Shown: piece by piece, positions 27,225-36,963 of the stretch
How positions within the stretch are numbered: the stretch's first letter is position 1
Layout: each line of letters starts with the position of its first letter
Source of the DNA: Psychrobacter arenosus
Lineage (GTDB): Bacteria; Pseudomonadota; Gammaproteobacteria; Pseudomonadales; Moraxellaceae
Direction of reading: 5' to 3'
Assembly (NCBI RefSeq): GCF_904848165.1
Contig: NZ_LR884459.1
Location: 1,922,001-1,986,000, forward strand
Length of the DNA stretch: 64,000 nucleotides
The notes under the pieces: generated by a model
What the model was told of the DNA's origin: nothing
The model's input: the letters and a program-made list of their open reading frames with translations, nothing else
Databases searched by the model: none
Made by a program: the position numbers and the translations under genes

Positions 27225-27950
27225 ATGTCTACTTTTATAGCCACTACCTTTAAGTCTTTTTCAGCAACCGCGACTGCTTTAAAGCCTTCGTTACGACAGC
27301 GTTGGGGGCGTACCGTGCTAGTCGCTAGCCTAGCTGTGTTGGCGAGTGCTTGCGATAATAATGAGCAAGAAGGGTCTCAAAGTGCGGTTGCAACGGATAG
27401 CGCACAAGCTAAAATGGCCCCTGCAGATAAGTCAGCAAATGCAGAAATGGCTACGACCCGTGGTACAGAAGGCGCAGCAGACCCTGAGGCAGTCGCCATC
27501 ACTTCAGCAAACGATGATATAGAAAGCGGCGATGATGGGGGCGCAGGTCTGCTCGAATTTGCTGAGCATAGACAAAGTACGCCTATGATTGCCGGTGATG
27601 CCGATACTAGCCTCGGCGCAACGCTCATAGGTGATTATTCAGGCATGTTACCTTGTGCGCCCTGTGAAGGGGATAAGACCCAAGAGCAAGTGATGCTCAA
27701 CCTCTATTCGGATGGTACTGCTCGTAAGACCAGCCAACAGCAAAAGTCAGCCACTGCTGCAGAGGCTGCAGGACAAGTCGGTTCTTACCAACAGCTTGAT
27801 AATATTATTAGCATTGATTTTCCGAACACCCCAACCGAGCATTATCTCATTAACGACAACCAGTTAATCTTTATAGCAGACGAGTTACCAGACGCTAATA
27901 TCACAGACATTATTCAAGCAAATCCTAAGTACGTACTTTCACGTAGATAA
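27225..27950 (+). CDS. NlpE-like lipoprotein
   Basis: A 241-residue probable lipoprotein. A hydrophobic leader ends in 'LAVLASAC', with the lipid-bearing Cys at residue 43; the leader is unusually long and begins well before a conventional n-region. Residues 44-130 are Ala, Glu and Asp-rich and look disordered. From residue 136, 'GDYSGMLPCAPCEGDKTQEQV' (in part) matches the NlpE N-terminal domain, with a CxxC at C144/C147. The C-terminal OB domain of E. coli NlpE is missing. NlpE signals envelope stress to Cpx. Directly behind dsbB, a strong GGAG ribosome-binding site. Function here is inferred. Confidence 0.78.
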   Translation: MSTFIATTFKSFSATATALKPSLRQRWGRTVLVASLAVLASACDNNEQEGSQSAVATDSAQAKMAPADKSANAEMATTRGTEGAADPEAVAITSANDDIESGDDGGAGLLEFAEHRQSTPMIAGDADTSLGATLIGDYSGMLPCAPCEGDKTQEQVMLNLYSDGTARKTSQQQKSATAAEAAGQVGSYQQLDNIISIDFPNTPTEHYLINDNQLIFIADELPDANITDIIQANPKYVLSRR

Positions 27951-28240
27951 ACCAGTCTAATACTGGTACCTGTTATCAACGTATCATCGCTATATCTATT
28001 CAAATGACAAGGACTTAAGTGGCAAGGACGCTACTGCTACTGCTACCTAGTCTTGTCTATATCTCTTGTGCCTGGCTTTAGTTCTCCTTTTATTCTCTTG
28101 ATCACTTCTGCTAATAATTAGTAAGCATTGCTAGCGGCTTGCCCGCTGAATTAGTGCGTGTTTTTATTGGTCATCATTTCGGGGATGCATTACAATGGGG
28201 CGCATCTCCTCCGTCCTTTTTGATTTAGAAGACATTATCT

Positions 28241-29770
28241 ATGCATATTCATATTCTTGGTATTTGTGGCACTTTTATGGGCTCACTCGCCCTAATCGCT
28301 CGCAGTTTGGGTCATACGGTGACGGGCTCTGACGCTGGTATTTATCCGCCTATGTCTACCCAATTACAAGCGGCTGGCGTAGAGATTCAAGAAGGGTATT
28401 TGGCCCGTCATTTGCAGCCTGCTCCTGACCTAGTCATCGTGGGCAATGCCATGAAACGCGGTATTGAAGCCGTAGAATATATGCTAGACCAAGGTCTGCC
28501 TTATACCTCTGGTCCGCAGTTTTTGGCTGAGCATGTGCTGCAGTCGCGCCATGTTTTAGCGGTCGCGGGCACCCATGGTAAGACCACAACGACGACTATG
28601 CTAGCGTGGATACTACAATATGCAGGGATTGATACGGGTTTCCTCATTGGTGGCGTGCCGTTAGTCGCTACTGACGATAGCCGCTTACAAAAGGCGTTTG
28701 CTCATAGCAGTCATTTGGGTGCCGCTGAAATAGAGGGTAAACGCGGTTATTTCGTGATTGAAGCCGACGAATACGATTCAGCTTTTTTTGATAAGCGCTC
28801 TAAATTTGTTCATTACCGTCCGAGCACCGCGATTTTGAATAACCTTGAGTTTGACCATGCGGATATCTTTGCCGACTTAAACGCGATTCAAACCCAGTTT
28901 CATCATATGATTCGGATGATTCCTAGTACAGGGCAGATTATCATGCCCGCCCATACCCCAAGCTTAGAAGCCACTTTAGACAAAGGCCATTGGACGCCTG
29001 TATGGTGTACGCAGCTGACGGACGCTACAGGTACAGCCGTTATTGATAGCAGTGTACAAGACAGCTTGGATGACGGCCACAAAATAGATTGGCAAGCCCA
29101 GTTGCTACAAGCCGATGGCAGTCACTTCCGTGTGGTCTATCAGAATGAGGCTGCTACAGAGGCTCAGCAAGAGGCCGCTACGGGTGAAATTCATTGGGGT
29201 ATGAACGGCCTGCATAATGTGAATAATGCGTTGGTGGCCGTAGCTGCCGCTTATAATGTGGGTGTGAGTATTGAGACTGCCTGTGTCGCGCTTTCTGCCT
29301 TTGCGGGGATTAAACGCCGTATGGAGCTGATTGGTACCGTAGCCACTGCGAGCGGTAATGTCCAAGTTTATGATGACTTTGCCCACCACCCTACTGCTAT
29401 CACGACTACTTTAGATGGCGCTAAGAAAAAGCTAGCGGGCGCTAAGCTATGGGCTATTATTGAGCCGCGTAGTAATACGATGAAGTTAGGTATTCATAAA
29501 GACAGTTTAGCCGCTTCTGCTACCCTCGCTGATGAAGTGCTTTGGTATGAGCCTGCCGGACTGGAATGGGGCTTAAGTGAGACTATCACTCAGTCGTTGA
29601 CTACCACTGAAGCAACATTTAATAACCGTCAACAGGTCCTCGCTAGTACTGAAGCTATTATTGACTACGTGGTTAAAAATGCGGGGCAAAATGATGCCAT
29701 TATCATTATGTCTAATGGCGGGTTTGAAGGCATCCATCAACGTTTACTTACTGCTTTGCAAAATCGTTAG
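28241..29770 (+). CDS. mpl: Mpl, murein-tripeptide ligase
   Basis: A 509-residue Mur-ligase-family enzyme that joins the recycled tripeptide L-Ala-gamma-D-Glu-meso-DAP to UDP-N-acetylmuramate. The N-terminal 'HIHILGICGTFMGSLALIARS' (in part) and the P-loop 'GTHGKTTT' (110-117) are clear, as are 'FVIEADEYDSAFFDKRSKF' and 'YDDFAHHPTAI'. These favour Mpl over MurC. There is an extra stretch with 'NEAATEAQQEAATGEI' at about residue 300. Peptidoglycan recycling would be fed by peptide import, such as the Opp system here. Confidence 0.95.
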   Translation: MHIHILGICGTFMGSLALIARSLGHTVTGSDAGIYPPMSTQLQAAGVEIQEGYLARHLQPAPDLVIVGNAMKRGIEAVEYMLDQGLPYTSGPQFLAEHVLQSRHVLAVAGTHGKTTTTTMLAWILQYAGIDTGFLIGGVPLVATDDSRLQKAFAHSSHLGAAEIEGKRGYFVIEADEYDSAFFDKRSKFVHYRPSTAILNNLEFDHADIFADLNAIQTQFHHMIRMIPSTGQIIMPAHTPSLEATLDKGHWTPVWCTQLTDATGTAVIDSSVQDSLDDGHKIDWQAQLLQADGSHFRVVYQNEAATEAQQEAATGEIHWGMNGLHNVNNALVAVAAAYNVGVSIETACVALSAFAGIKRRMELIGTVATASGNVQVYDDFAHHPTAITTTLDGAKKKLAGAKLWAIIEPRSNTMKLGIHKDSLAASATLADEVLWYEPAGLEWGLSETITQSLTTTEATFNNRQQVLASTEAIIDYVVKNAGQNDAIIIMSNGGFEGIHQRLLTALQNR

Positions 29771-30097
29771 TGGCTGTTATTCACTGTTGTTTGCCGTTAT
29801 AGCCTAAAGTCCTGACGGCAAGTCCACTTTAAAATACCCTAGCGGCGGCTACCGATTAGCTGTGCTAGGTTACGCTCGGTTAACGCCTGAATTACGCAAC
29901 ATTGCAAAGCACAGATTTTCTCACAGACTTTAAACACAGGTAACATATCCGCCTTACTGTTGATGCGAGCGCTTCGTTATAATTAAAATCAAGAAAACAA
30001 CGTACAGTTTTATTATAAATATAATTTCTATTGCCTTAATGGTAAGCGCTGACGTTGTAATCCCTAATCTTATTTAAATTATAATTGGAGAGTGTTT
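29771..30097. other. intergenic region before the GlsB-like gene
   Basis: 327 bases with no gene or strong hairpin. It ends in the TTGGAGAG ribosome-binding site of the next gene. Confidence 0.45.
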
Positions 30098-30355
30098 ATG
30101 TTTAGTTTTATTTGGATGATTATCATCGGTCTGGTTGCTGGTCTGTTGGCTCGTGCTATTAAACCGGGTAATGACCCAATGGGTTGGATTATGACCATTG
30201 TATTGGGTATTGCTGGTGCGATGATCGGTGGTTTCTTAGCCAGTATGTTAGGCTTCGGTACGAACGGTGGCTTTATGGGATTAGTATTCTCAGTGATTGG
30301 TGCCATTATCCTACTATTTATTTATGAGCTTATTACGGGCAAACGTCGCGTATAA
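30098..30355 (+). CDS. GlsB/YeaQ/YmgE-family stress-response membrane protein
   Basis: An 85-residue protein, nearly all hydrophobic, with three membrane segments and the repeated Gly pattern of transglycosylase-associated (GlsB) proteins: 'GLVAGLLARAIKPG', 'IMTIVLGIAGAMIGGFLA' and 'GLVFSVIGAIILLFIYEL'. It is a general stress membrane protein in relatives; its exact action is not known. The ATG at 30098 is chosen over a GTG at 30092 because GGAG fits it better. A terminator follows. Confidence 0.9.
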   Translation: MFSFIWMIIIGLVAGLLARAIKPGNDPMGWIMTIVLGIAGAMIGGFLASMLGFGTNGGFMGLVFSVIGAIILLFIYELITGKRRV

Positions 30356-30903
30356 AATTAGAGAGAAGAATTACTCATAATATCTAAAAGCCTACTTGGC
30401 GAAAATCTGATTGTTAAAAATAAGAAAGCTTTACCTTTGGTAAGGCTTTTTTACTCTCAAAATTTTGAGTTAAAAGACTGAGTTAAGAGATTGGGCTGAA
30501 AGACTACTCTAAAGGCAATACTTTAAAACACAGTCTAGGAGTCGTAATATATTTCAATAGTTCAGCAATCACTTTCTGTGATTGAGGATTAGCAGGATTT
30601 AATTTATATTTTTAAATAAAATTTGGTAAAATGGTAGCCTGCCAATTAGCTTATGGTATGAGCCGTTAGCCCTTTTAGCTTTATCCTTTTTTATTCTTAT
30701 ACCTTTATAGCTAACCTAGCCCCTATTTTTAGCTTTAGCCAGACTATCAGTCTTACTGCCAAACCCTTTTATTAATAATACTGATTGGCTATTTTTACGC
30801 TTTATTATTATGCTAGTAGCTATGACTACTGGTCTATCCCAGTTATAACCTATTGTATTCAATAAATTAGCTATTCAATTATTTTATTACTAAGTGAGGG
30901 CTT
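30356..30903. other. intergenic region before def
   Basis: 548 bases. It holds the terminator at 30426-30453 and a small perfect hairpin (CAATCAC at 30566-30572 with GTGATTG at 30578-30584). No gene seen. def has a GAGG ribosome-binding site at the right edge. Confidence 0.5.
30426..30453 (+). terminator. rho-independent terminator after the GlsB-like gene
   Basis: Ten-base arms AAGCTTTACC and GGTAAGGCTT pair, with one G-T pair, around a 3-base loop, followed by a T run. Confidence 0.85.
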
Positions 30904-31434
30904 ATGGCCTTATTACCGATTCTCAGTTATCCCGATCCGCGTCTACGCACTATTGCTCAACCGGTCAAAGAGGTCAATGACGACATTAAAACTTTGATCA
31001 AAGATATGTTTGAGACCATGTATGATGCCAAAGGTATCGGTCTTGCGGCGTCGCAAGTGGACCGCCATATCCAATTGATTGTTATGGATTTATCTGACGA
31101 TAAGAGCGGTGCTCGCGTCTTTATTAATCCTAAAGTCACGCCTTTAGTGGAAGAGAAACAGCCGTATGAAGAAGGCTGTTTGTCTGTCCCTGAAGTCTAT
31201 GACGAGGTTGAACGACCTAATAAAGTTAGAATTGAAGCTTTAGATGGCAAAGGCAAACCCTTTGTCGAAGAAGTAGAAGGTCTGCTAGCCGTTTGTATTC
31301 AACATGAAATGGACCATTTAAACGGCGTCATCTTTGTTGATTACCTATCGCGTTTAAAGCAAAGCCGCGCCCGCGATAAGGTTCGTAAAGTCCTTAAGCA
31401 GCGTGACAAACACCTTGAGCCTGTTAAAGCTTAA
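30904..31434 (+). CDS. def: Def, peptide deformylase
   Basis: A 176-residue metallo-enzyme that removes the formyl group from the N-terminal methionine of new proteins. All three motifs are visible: 'GIGLAASQ' (44-51), 'EGCLSVP' (C92, metal ligand) and 'HEMDH' (H134, E135, H138). The length fits type 1 deformylases. No fmt is adjacent, and def stands alone between long gaps. A terminator follows. Confidence 0.95.
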   Translation: MALLPILSYPDPRLRTIAQPVKEVNDDIKTLIKDMFETMYDAKGIGLAASQVDRHIQLIVMDLSDDKSGARVFINPKVTPLVEEKQPYEEGCLSVPEVYDEVERPNKVRIEALDGKGKPFVEEVEGLLAVCIQHEMDHLNGVIFVDYLSRLKQSRARDKVRKVLKQRDKHLEPVKA

Positions 31435-31840
31435 GTAGGCTTCAAGCCACTGTAAACCATTGCGGTGTTTGCCCTTATTTTACTAAAAACCTCGCTAGGT
31501 ATTGAGCGAGGTTTTTTTATAGCGGCTGCGTATAAATGATAGTAACTGTAATCGGGTTTATCTATACTAGCGGGCTATTTATTCACTTACAAACGCTTGA
31601 TAACCCTGTAATAACGGCTCACATAAGCAACGAGTTTGTAGGAGATAGTTTGGTTAAGCCTAGAGACGCGATAAATCCCTTTATACTGGTTCATATTGGG
31701 CTAACTTAACTTGAATAGGACTTAATGACTGTCTGACCCATAGTAAGGCTGACGCCAACAGTTAAATAGACTCGCGTTAATGACCTAAACCATTTGCCAA
31801 ATATCTATAAAATTCATATCAAATCCCTAAGGATCATCCT
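31435..31840. other. intergenic region before the decarboxylase gene
   Basis: 406 bases with the def terminator. The rest shows no gene or RNA I recognise. AAGGAT precedes the next start. Confidence 0.45.
31485..31518 (+). terminator. rho-independent terminator after def
   Basis: The 12-base arms AAAAACCTCGCT and AGCGAGGTTTTT enclose an 8-base loop and are followed by a T run. Confidence 0.92.
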
Positions 31841-33016
31841 ATGTTTACTATCGATAAATATTTTGACCAAGCCGGCTGGCAAAAATTCACTAAAGCGTCT
31901 GAAGGTCGTGAAACGCCATTACTGGTCGTGGATTTGAATAGAATTAAACTGAAATTTGAAGAAATGGTAGAGTTATTCCCGAACTTCAAAATTCATTACG
32001 CTATGAAGGCCAGCCCTGCCGTTGAAGTGATTAATTTACTTAGCACGCTAGGCTCTAACTTTGATTGCGCCTCCATCTATGAGCTCGACCGCGTTTTAGA
32101 TTGCGGCGTGGCAGCGGATCGCATCTCTTACGGCAATACCATCAAAAAAGCTGAGCATGTTAAATATGCTTTTGAAAAGGGTGTGGACCTCTACGCTACG
32201 GACTCAGAAGCGGATTTAAAAAACATCGCTGAAAATGCACCGGGCGCTAAAGTATTCGTCCGTATCTTAGTCCAAGGCAGCGATACCGCAGAATGGCCGC
32301 TGTCACGCAAGTTTGGTTGCCACCCCGATATGGCCATCGACCTGTTGATTCAAGCGAAAAACCTTGGCTTAGTGCCTTACGGGGTGTCTTTCCACGTCGG
32401 CAGCCAGCAAAAAGATGTGGGCGCTTGGGACGATGCCATCGCGAAAGTAAAATATATCTTTGACTGGATGCATAAAGAAGAAGATGTGAAGCTCAAAATG
32501 ATTAACCTAGGGGGCGGTTTCCCTTCGAATTATATTAGTGAAGTCAACTCTATCAAAGTCTATGCGGATGAGATCAAGCGTTATCTGGCCGATGACTTTG
32601 CCGAAGAGGAGATGCCTGAGATTATCCTTGAACCTGGTCGTTCCTTGGTTGGTGGCTCAGGTGTATTGGTGAGCGAAGTGGTGTTAATCTCGCGCAAATC
32701 GCATACTGATTTGACCCGTTGGGTTTATACCGATGTGGGGATGTTCCAAGGGTTAATTGAGACCTTGGGCGAAGCGATCAAATACCCCATTTATACCCCC
32801 ACTATGGAAACTTCTAAGGAAGCAGGCACGGTCGTATTAGCCGGTCCAACTTGTGACTCAGCCGATATTATGTATGAGGAAGCCGGCTACCAGTTGCCTG
32901 AAGAATTGGCCATTGGTGATAGGATTTATTGGTTAACCACTGGTGCTTATACCAACTCGTACTCTTCCATCGAGTTTAATGGTTTCCCACCGTTAGAAGT
33001 GGTTTATGTGGATTAG
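31841..33016 (+). CDS. type III PLP decarboxylase, ornithine/lysine type
   Basis: A 391-residue enzyme of the alanine-racemase-fold decarboxylases, like eukaryotic-type ornithine decarboxylase. The PLP-binding lysine is K56 in 'HYAMKASP'. 'SYGNTIKKAEHVKYA', 'FHVGSQQKD', 'INLGGGFPSNY', 'LEPGRSLVG' and the substrate-site cysteine in 'GPTCDSADIMYE' are all typical. The acidic 'CDSAD' motif favours ornithine or lysine over diaminopimelate. The product would be putrescine or cadaverine. The start is supported by AAGGAT; the gene stands alone with a terminator. Confidence 0.9.
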   Translation: MFTIDKYFDQAGWQKFTKASEGRETPLLVVDLNRIKLKFEEMVELFPNFKIHYAMKASPAVEVINLLSTLGSNFDCASIYELDRVLDCGVAADRISYGNTIKKAEHVKYAFEKGVDLYATDSEADLKNIAENAPGAKVFVRILVQGSDTAEWPLSRKFGCHPDMAIDLLIQAKNLGLVPYGVSFHVGSQQKDVGAWDDAIAKVKYIFDWMHKEEDVKLKMINLGGGFPSNYISEVNSIKVYADEIKRYLADDFAEEEMPEIILEPGRSLVGGSGVLVSEVVLISRKSHTDLTRWVYTDVGMFQGLIETLGEAIKYPIYTPTMETSKEAGTVVLAGPTCDSADIMYEEAGYQLPEELAIGDRIYWLTTGAYTNSYSSIEFNGFPPLEVVYVD

Positions 33017-33071
33017 ATTTCACTAACCGCCGCTAGTTGTTAGTCGTTGTGGTAACCTTAGTCTTAGTTAT

Positions 33072-33108
33072 AAAAAAAGCTTACTTCGTTATGAGGTAAG
33101 CTTTTTTA
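33072..33108. terminator. bidirectional rho-independent terminator
   Basis: The arms AAAAAAGCTTAC and GTAAGCTTTTTT enclose an 11-base loop between two convergent genes. A and T runs on both sides. Confidence 0.88.
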
Positions 33109-33149
33109 TTAACTAGCGAATAAATTGGTTAAATAAAGACACCTAGCGA

Positions 33150-33995
33150 CTACTGCACCTTAATTTCAATCGGATACTCATACTGGCTATTTTGCGACCA
33201 ACTGCTGCCAACGCCTGAGCCAGACCCTTGATTATTTTGGCGAATACTACCAATCGTCACCCACTGACCTTTGGGTAGCGTAATCGTAGTATTAAGACTC
33301 TGTGAATCAATGGGTGCATGTCTGTTATTGGTCAGCTGTTCTTCCACCTGATTGAGACTAACTTGCACTTGGCCGTTGGACAATAATCGTGGCGTCACGG
33401 CGATACCTTGGCTAGCGGTCACCAAAGTCTGACCTTGGATAACAATCAGCGTCGAGGGGCGGTTATAAGCAGAGCGCTGTTGTATCAATAGCGGCTGGGC
33501 TAAAGACAGTAAAGTACTGGTACTAATACTCGCGGGCTTACCGGAGAGCGTCTGCACTTGGTAAAAACTGCTGCCTTGGCTCGATTGCGTTTGGCTGCCG
33601 TAATTGCCGTAGCCTTGAATGCCATTATTATTAATAATAATGCGATTTTGTTGGTTACTGCCTGCGCTATTGCCCTGCTTACCCACGCGTACAGCGACAG
33701 TTATAGCTTGCGGCACCCCATCAATTTGGGCAAGCAATTGCTGCACTGCTTGATAACCGCTGGTTGTGGTGCGTAAAATCAGCCGGTCTTGATAAATGGC
33801 GGCGGTACTGCCCGTGCCCGCTAACTGCTGCCGCACCGCGGGAAGGAGCGCTTCACCGCCGTAGGTGTGGATGACGTAGGTCTGGTAGTTGGGGGCGGCC
33901 GCATAGCTTTGGGTAGTAGCCATACTCGTCATAGACGCTACACTGGTAACAGCAATCATCATAGCGTTACTAATCGATAAGCTTCTATTTGGCAT
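33150..33995 (-). CDS. exported protein with secretin-N-domain-like repeats, function unknown
   Basis: A 281-residue protein with a signal peptide (about residues 1-33, ending 'TTQSYAAAP'). The region 40-100 ('YVIHTYGGEALLPAVRQQL' and 'AVQQLLAQIDGVPQAITVAV') looks like a secretin N1-type domain. A Gly/Asn/Gln-rich linker lies at 105-145. The final part resembles the start of a secretin core ('VQTLSGKPASIST' and 'LPKGQWVTIGSI') but stops before the pore. No secretion genes are adjacent. It may be an orphan accessory protein; I do not know its role. Confidence 0.72.
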   Translation of the reverse strand: MPNRSLSISNAMMIAVTSVASMTSMATTQSYAAAPNYQTYVIHTYGGEALLPAVRQQLAGTGSTAAIYQDRLILRTTTSGYQAVQQLLAQIDGVPQAITVAVRVGKQGNSAGSNQQNRIIINNNGIQGYGNYGSQTQSSQGSSFYQVQTLSGKPASISTSTLLSLAQPLLIQQRSAYNRPSTLIVIQGQTLVTASQGIAVTPRLLSNGQVQVSLNQVEEQLTNNRHAPIDSQSLNTTITLPKGQWVTIGSIRQNNQGSGSGVGSSWSQNSQYEYPIEIKVQ

Positions 33996-34061
33996 AGGTC
34001 TCTACCTTATCCCTATCAAAGTTTTTGTCATTGGCAAGCTGCTTTATAATTGCTAGCAAAC

Positions 34062-34877
34062 CTACCCCTTAAGCCCTAAAACATCCTGCATATCGAAGCG
34101 GCCTTTAGGTTGACTGACAATCCAAGAGGCTGCCCGGACGGCACCAGCAGCAAAGGTCATACGCTCGCGGGCACGATGGGTAATCTCAACCATCTCGCCA
34201 TCAGCGATAAACATGACGGTATGATCGCCAATGATTTCCCCACCACGGATAGCATGAATACCGATAGTGCCTGGCTCACGCGCGCCCGTTTGTCCTTCAC
34301 GGCCATAAACGGCGACGTCCTTTAGATTTTGACCACGCGCATCAGCAGCGGCATTTGCCATCATATAGGCGGTACCCGATGGCGCATCGACTTTATGCTT
34401 ATGATGTGCTTCTAATATTTCGATATCCGCAGTCTCACCAAAGGCTTTAGCCGCCATTTCGATTAGCTTGAGTGATAGGTTTACCCCCGTTGAATAGTTA
34501 CCGGCATAGACCACAGGGATTTGCTCACAGGCTTGGTCTAACGCTTGCTCTTGGGCGTCGCTTAAACCAGTCGTACCAATGACCATCGCCACCTTATGCT
34601 CGGCACAAACCTGCACATTTTGCTCAGTAGCTTCCGGTAAGCTAAAGTCGATAAGCACATCAATATCGCCCATTACAGCAGCTAAATCTTCGGTTAAAGT
34701 AACACCTAGCGCACCGATGCCTGCCAACTCGCCCGCATCTGTCCCAAGTAAAGTAGAGCCACTACGCTCGATAGCCGCAGCCAATGTGGTCGCTGGATTA
34801 TTCGCAACCGCTTCAATGAGCATACGCCCCATACGACCACCTGCGCCAATGATGCCTACTTTCGTTGTCTGTGTCAT
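34062..34877 (-). CDS. dapB: DapB, 4-hydroxy-tetrahydrodipicolinate reductase
   Basis: A 271-residue NAD(P)H-dependent reductase in the lysine and meso-diaminopimelate pathway. The nucleotide-binding motif '[14 protein letters not shown]' opens the protein. The substrate motif '[15 protein letters not shown]' and the ending '[20 protein letters not shown]' are typical. The start at 34877 gives the usual length; an upstream ATG would add 14 residues without homology. It lies 256 bases after dnaJ, the order seen in related bacteria. Its product feeds peptidoglycan, as does Mpl. Confidence 0.96.
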   Translation of the reverse strand: MTQTTKVGIIGAGGRMGRMLIEAVANNPATTLAAAIERSGSTLLGTDAGELAGIGALGVTLTEDLAAVMGDIDVLIDFSLPEATEQNVQVCAEHKVAMVIGTTGLSDAQEQALDQACEQIPVVYAGNYSTGVNLSLKLIEMAAKAFGETADIEILEAHHKHKVDAPSGTAYMMANAAADARGQNLKDVAVYGREGQTGAREPGTIGIHAIRGGEIIGDHTVMFIADGEMVEITHRARERMTFAAGAVRAASWIVSQPKGRFDMQDVLGLKG

Positions 34878-35030
34878 TTTCGGTTCATTCCTATACATAT
34901 ATAAGCTTTGCTGAGCCAATAGCGGCCCTAAATTGGATAGCTTAACTATAGCATGATTCGAAATACAGCCCTATCGGCAATCCTTAACTGAGCACCTCTG
35001 AACACTACCGCTCTGGCTAAATTTAAAGGA

Positions 35031-35071
35031 TAAAAAAAGACCTCTAAGTTTCACGTGAAACCTAGAGGTCT
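35031..35071 (-). terminator. dnaJ terminator with a parS-like core
   Basis: A nearly perfect 34-base palindrome spans 35038-35071. Its outer arms are AGACCTCTA and TAGAGGTCT, and the centre is GTTTCACGTGAAAC (35048-35061). On the minus strand it is followed by a T run (35032-35038), so it works as the terminator of dnaJ. The centre also matches 14 of 16 bases of the parS consensus; see the separate parS entry. Confidence 0.85.
35047..35062. promoter_or_regulatory. parS-like ParB-binding site 1
   Basis: The 16-mer AGTTTCACGTGAAACC matches the bacterial parS consensus TGTTNCACGTGAAACA in all but the two outermost bases. It lies within the dnaJ terminator palindrome. Confidence 0.65.
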
Positions 35072-35133
35072 AAATATTAATTCAAGGCTATCTATAAACT
35101 TAGATAATACCGTTAACTACAGCTTGTAGATGC

Positions 35134-36264
35134 CTAGTCAAATAAATCGCCTAATTTCTCAAAGAAAGATTTTTTCTTAGGAGATTGGTCATGTTTGCTA
35201 TCGCCATCCAAAGTATCTTGGAATTTACGCAGCAAGTCTTTTTGTTCACGGTTTAGATTGACTGGCGTTTCAACCATGATACGGCAAATGATATCGCCTT
35301 TCATAGACGTGCGTACTGGCGTCACGCCTTTACCGCGCACGCGCAGCAGCTTGCCACTTTGTGTACCTTCAGCGACTTTAATCTTCACTTTGCCATCAAG
35401 GGTTGGAATTTCCACTTCTTTACCCAAAGCCGCATCAGTAATGCTAACGGGAACATCCATATAAAGATCCGCACCCTGACGCGTGAACACCGGGTGATCT
35501 TTCACGCGGACTTCAACATAAAGGTCACCGCTTTGTACGCCTGCCCCGCCCGCTTCGCCTTCACCGGCCAGTCGGACGCGATCGCCATCATCTACTCCAG
35601 CTGGGATGCTAACTTCCAAGGTACGCGACTTGTCTTTGACGCCGCTACCATGACAGTCATTACATGGGTTTTTAATTTGCTGACCTGAGCCACCACAGTT
35701 CGGGCAAGTTTGCTGAACGGCAAAGAAGCCTTGCTGCATACGAATCTGGCCCTGACCATGACAGGTCTGACAAGTGACGACGTCTGAAGCATTTTTAGCC
35801 CCTTTACCATCACAAGTATCACAAGGAGCTGGCGCGGAAAAACTAATCTCTTTTTTGCAACCACGAACCGCTTCTTCTAAAGTCAGTTCAATAACATAGC
35901 GTAAGTCTGAACCTCGACGAGCACGGCCACCACCACCGCCACGGGCTTGACCAAAGATATCGCCGAAGTTACCAAAGATGTCGCCAAAGATATCTTGGAA
36001 ATTGCCCTGACCACCGAAGCCGCCTCCGCCCATACCGTTTTCAAACGCCGCGTGACCCATACGGTCATAAGCTGAGCGCTTATCGCTGTCACTTAGTACT
36101 TCGTAGGCCATCGAGGCTTCTTTAAATTTATCTTCGGCGTCAGGGTCATCTGAGTTGCGATCGGGGTGGTACTTCATCGCCAATTTACGATAGGCTTTTT
36201 TTATTTCACGCTCGTCTGCAGTTTTGCTAACCCCTAATATTTCGTAAAAATCTCGCTTGCTCAT
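35134..36264 (-). CDS. dnaJ: DnaJ, Hsp40 cochaperone
   Basis: A 376-residue type A J-protein that delivers clients to DnaK and stimulates its ATPase. The J domain ('[21 protein letters not shown]' in part, with HPD in 'KYHPDRNSD') is followed by a Gly/Phe-rich linker. Four zinc motifs come next: [24 protein letters not shown] and CNDCHGSG. The C-terminal client-binding domains end the protein. The start at 36264 has an AGGAGA ribosome-binding site; the longer frame begins inside it. dnaK is not in the window. parS-like sites flank the gene on both sides. Confidence 0.97.
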   Translation of the reverse strand: MSKRDFYEILGVSKTADEREIKKAYRKLAMKYHPDRNSDDPDAEDKFKEASMAYEVLSDSDKRSAYDRMGHAAFENGMGGGGFGGQGNFQDIFGDIFGNFGDIFGQARGGGGGRARRGSDLRYVIELTLEEAVRGCKKEISFSAPAPCDTCDGKGAKNASDVVTCQTCHGQGQIRMQQGFFAVQQTCPNCGGSGQQIKNPCNDCHGSGVKDKSRTLEVSIPAGVDDGDRVRLAGEGEAGGAGVQSGDLYVEVRVKDHPVFTRQGADLYMDVPVSITDAALGKEVEIPTLDGKVKIKVAEGTQSGKLLRVRGKGVTPVRTSMKGDIICRIMVETPVNLNREQKDLLRKFQDTLDGDSKHDQSPKKKSFFEKLGDLFD

Positions 36265-36963
36265 TGTATCTCCTGTCATCCAAGTCGTGTCCTGTTAGTC
36301 GCTGCAAGTGAAGGTGATGCAGCTTTTCAGTAGCTTTAGGTTTCACGTGAAACCCTCTAAAACTGACTGAGATTGCCTGAAAACTTCCCGCTCTTTAGGC
36401 AGCGAAACGCAACCGCCCACCCTACGCCTATAAGCGGCAGCTAGAGTCTCTCTCATCTATCCACTGAGCTTGCGCGACCAACGCTGGCTACTGACTTAAT
36501 AATTAATATAAGTTTGCGCTATTAATGGTGACTGGGCTTCTATTTATCAAGCGAAAGTTTTGCACTAGGCGTTATCCTTATAACAATTAAGCTAGAAATA
36601 CCTTTGCGCCCTACCTTGTCAGTTGTTTTTTAGTGTCTACTCGCTAGCTAGTGAGCCTTTATGACGCTAACAATTTCGCTAACTATGCCGATAATTATTT
36701 CTATAACGATAGCTATAGTATTGACTAAAATTTGCGCGACCCTATTGGACTATTCTTAGCTCACCGCACATTTATTTCTTAAACCTTAACCAGGGGCTAA
36801 CAAATGTAGAGCGCACGGTTTTAATAGCTTACAGGTCAGTAAGCATGCTAAAATTCAGCTCGTTTATGACGATAGTCCTAGCCTTATTGTCCTTGGTATA
36901 GCCCTGTTGGCTTTGGTCTATTTTGCTATTGTACGGTCTATGCTGACTAAGGATACCTCTGCT
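36265..36963. other. divergent intergenic region upstream of dnaJ
   Basis: About 700 bases between dnaJ (minus) and a DUF2939 gene (plus). It contains parS-like site 2 at 36339-36354, 75 bases before the dnaJ start. I see no gene. A heat-shock promoter was looked for but not identified with confidence. Confidence 0.55.
36339..36354. promoter_or_regulatory. parS-like ParB-binding site 2
   Basis: GGTTTCACGTGAAACC, a perfect 16-base palindrome. Its 14-base core GTTTCACGTGAAAC equals that of the parS consensus. It lies upstream of dnaJ, away from any terminator. Confidence 0.72.
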
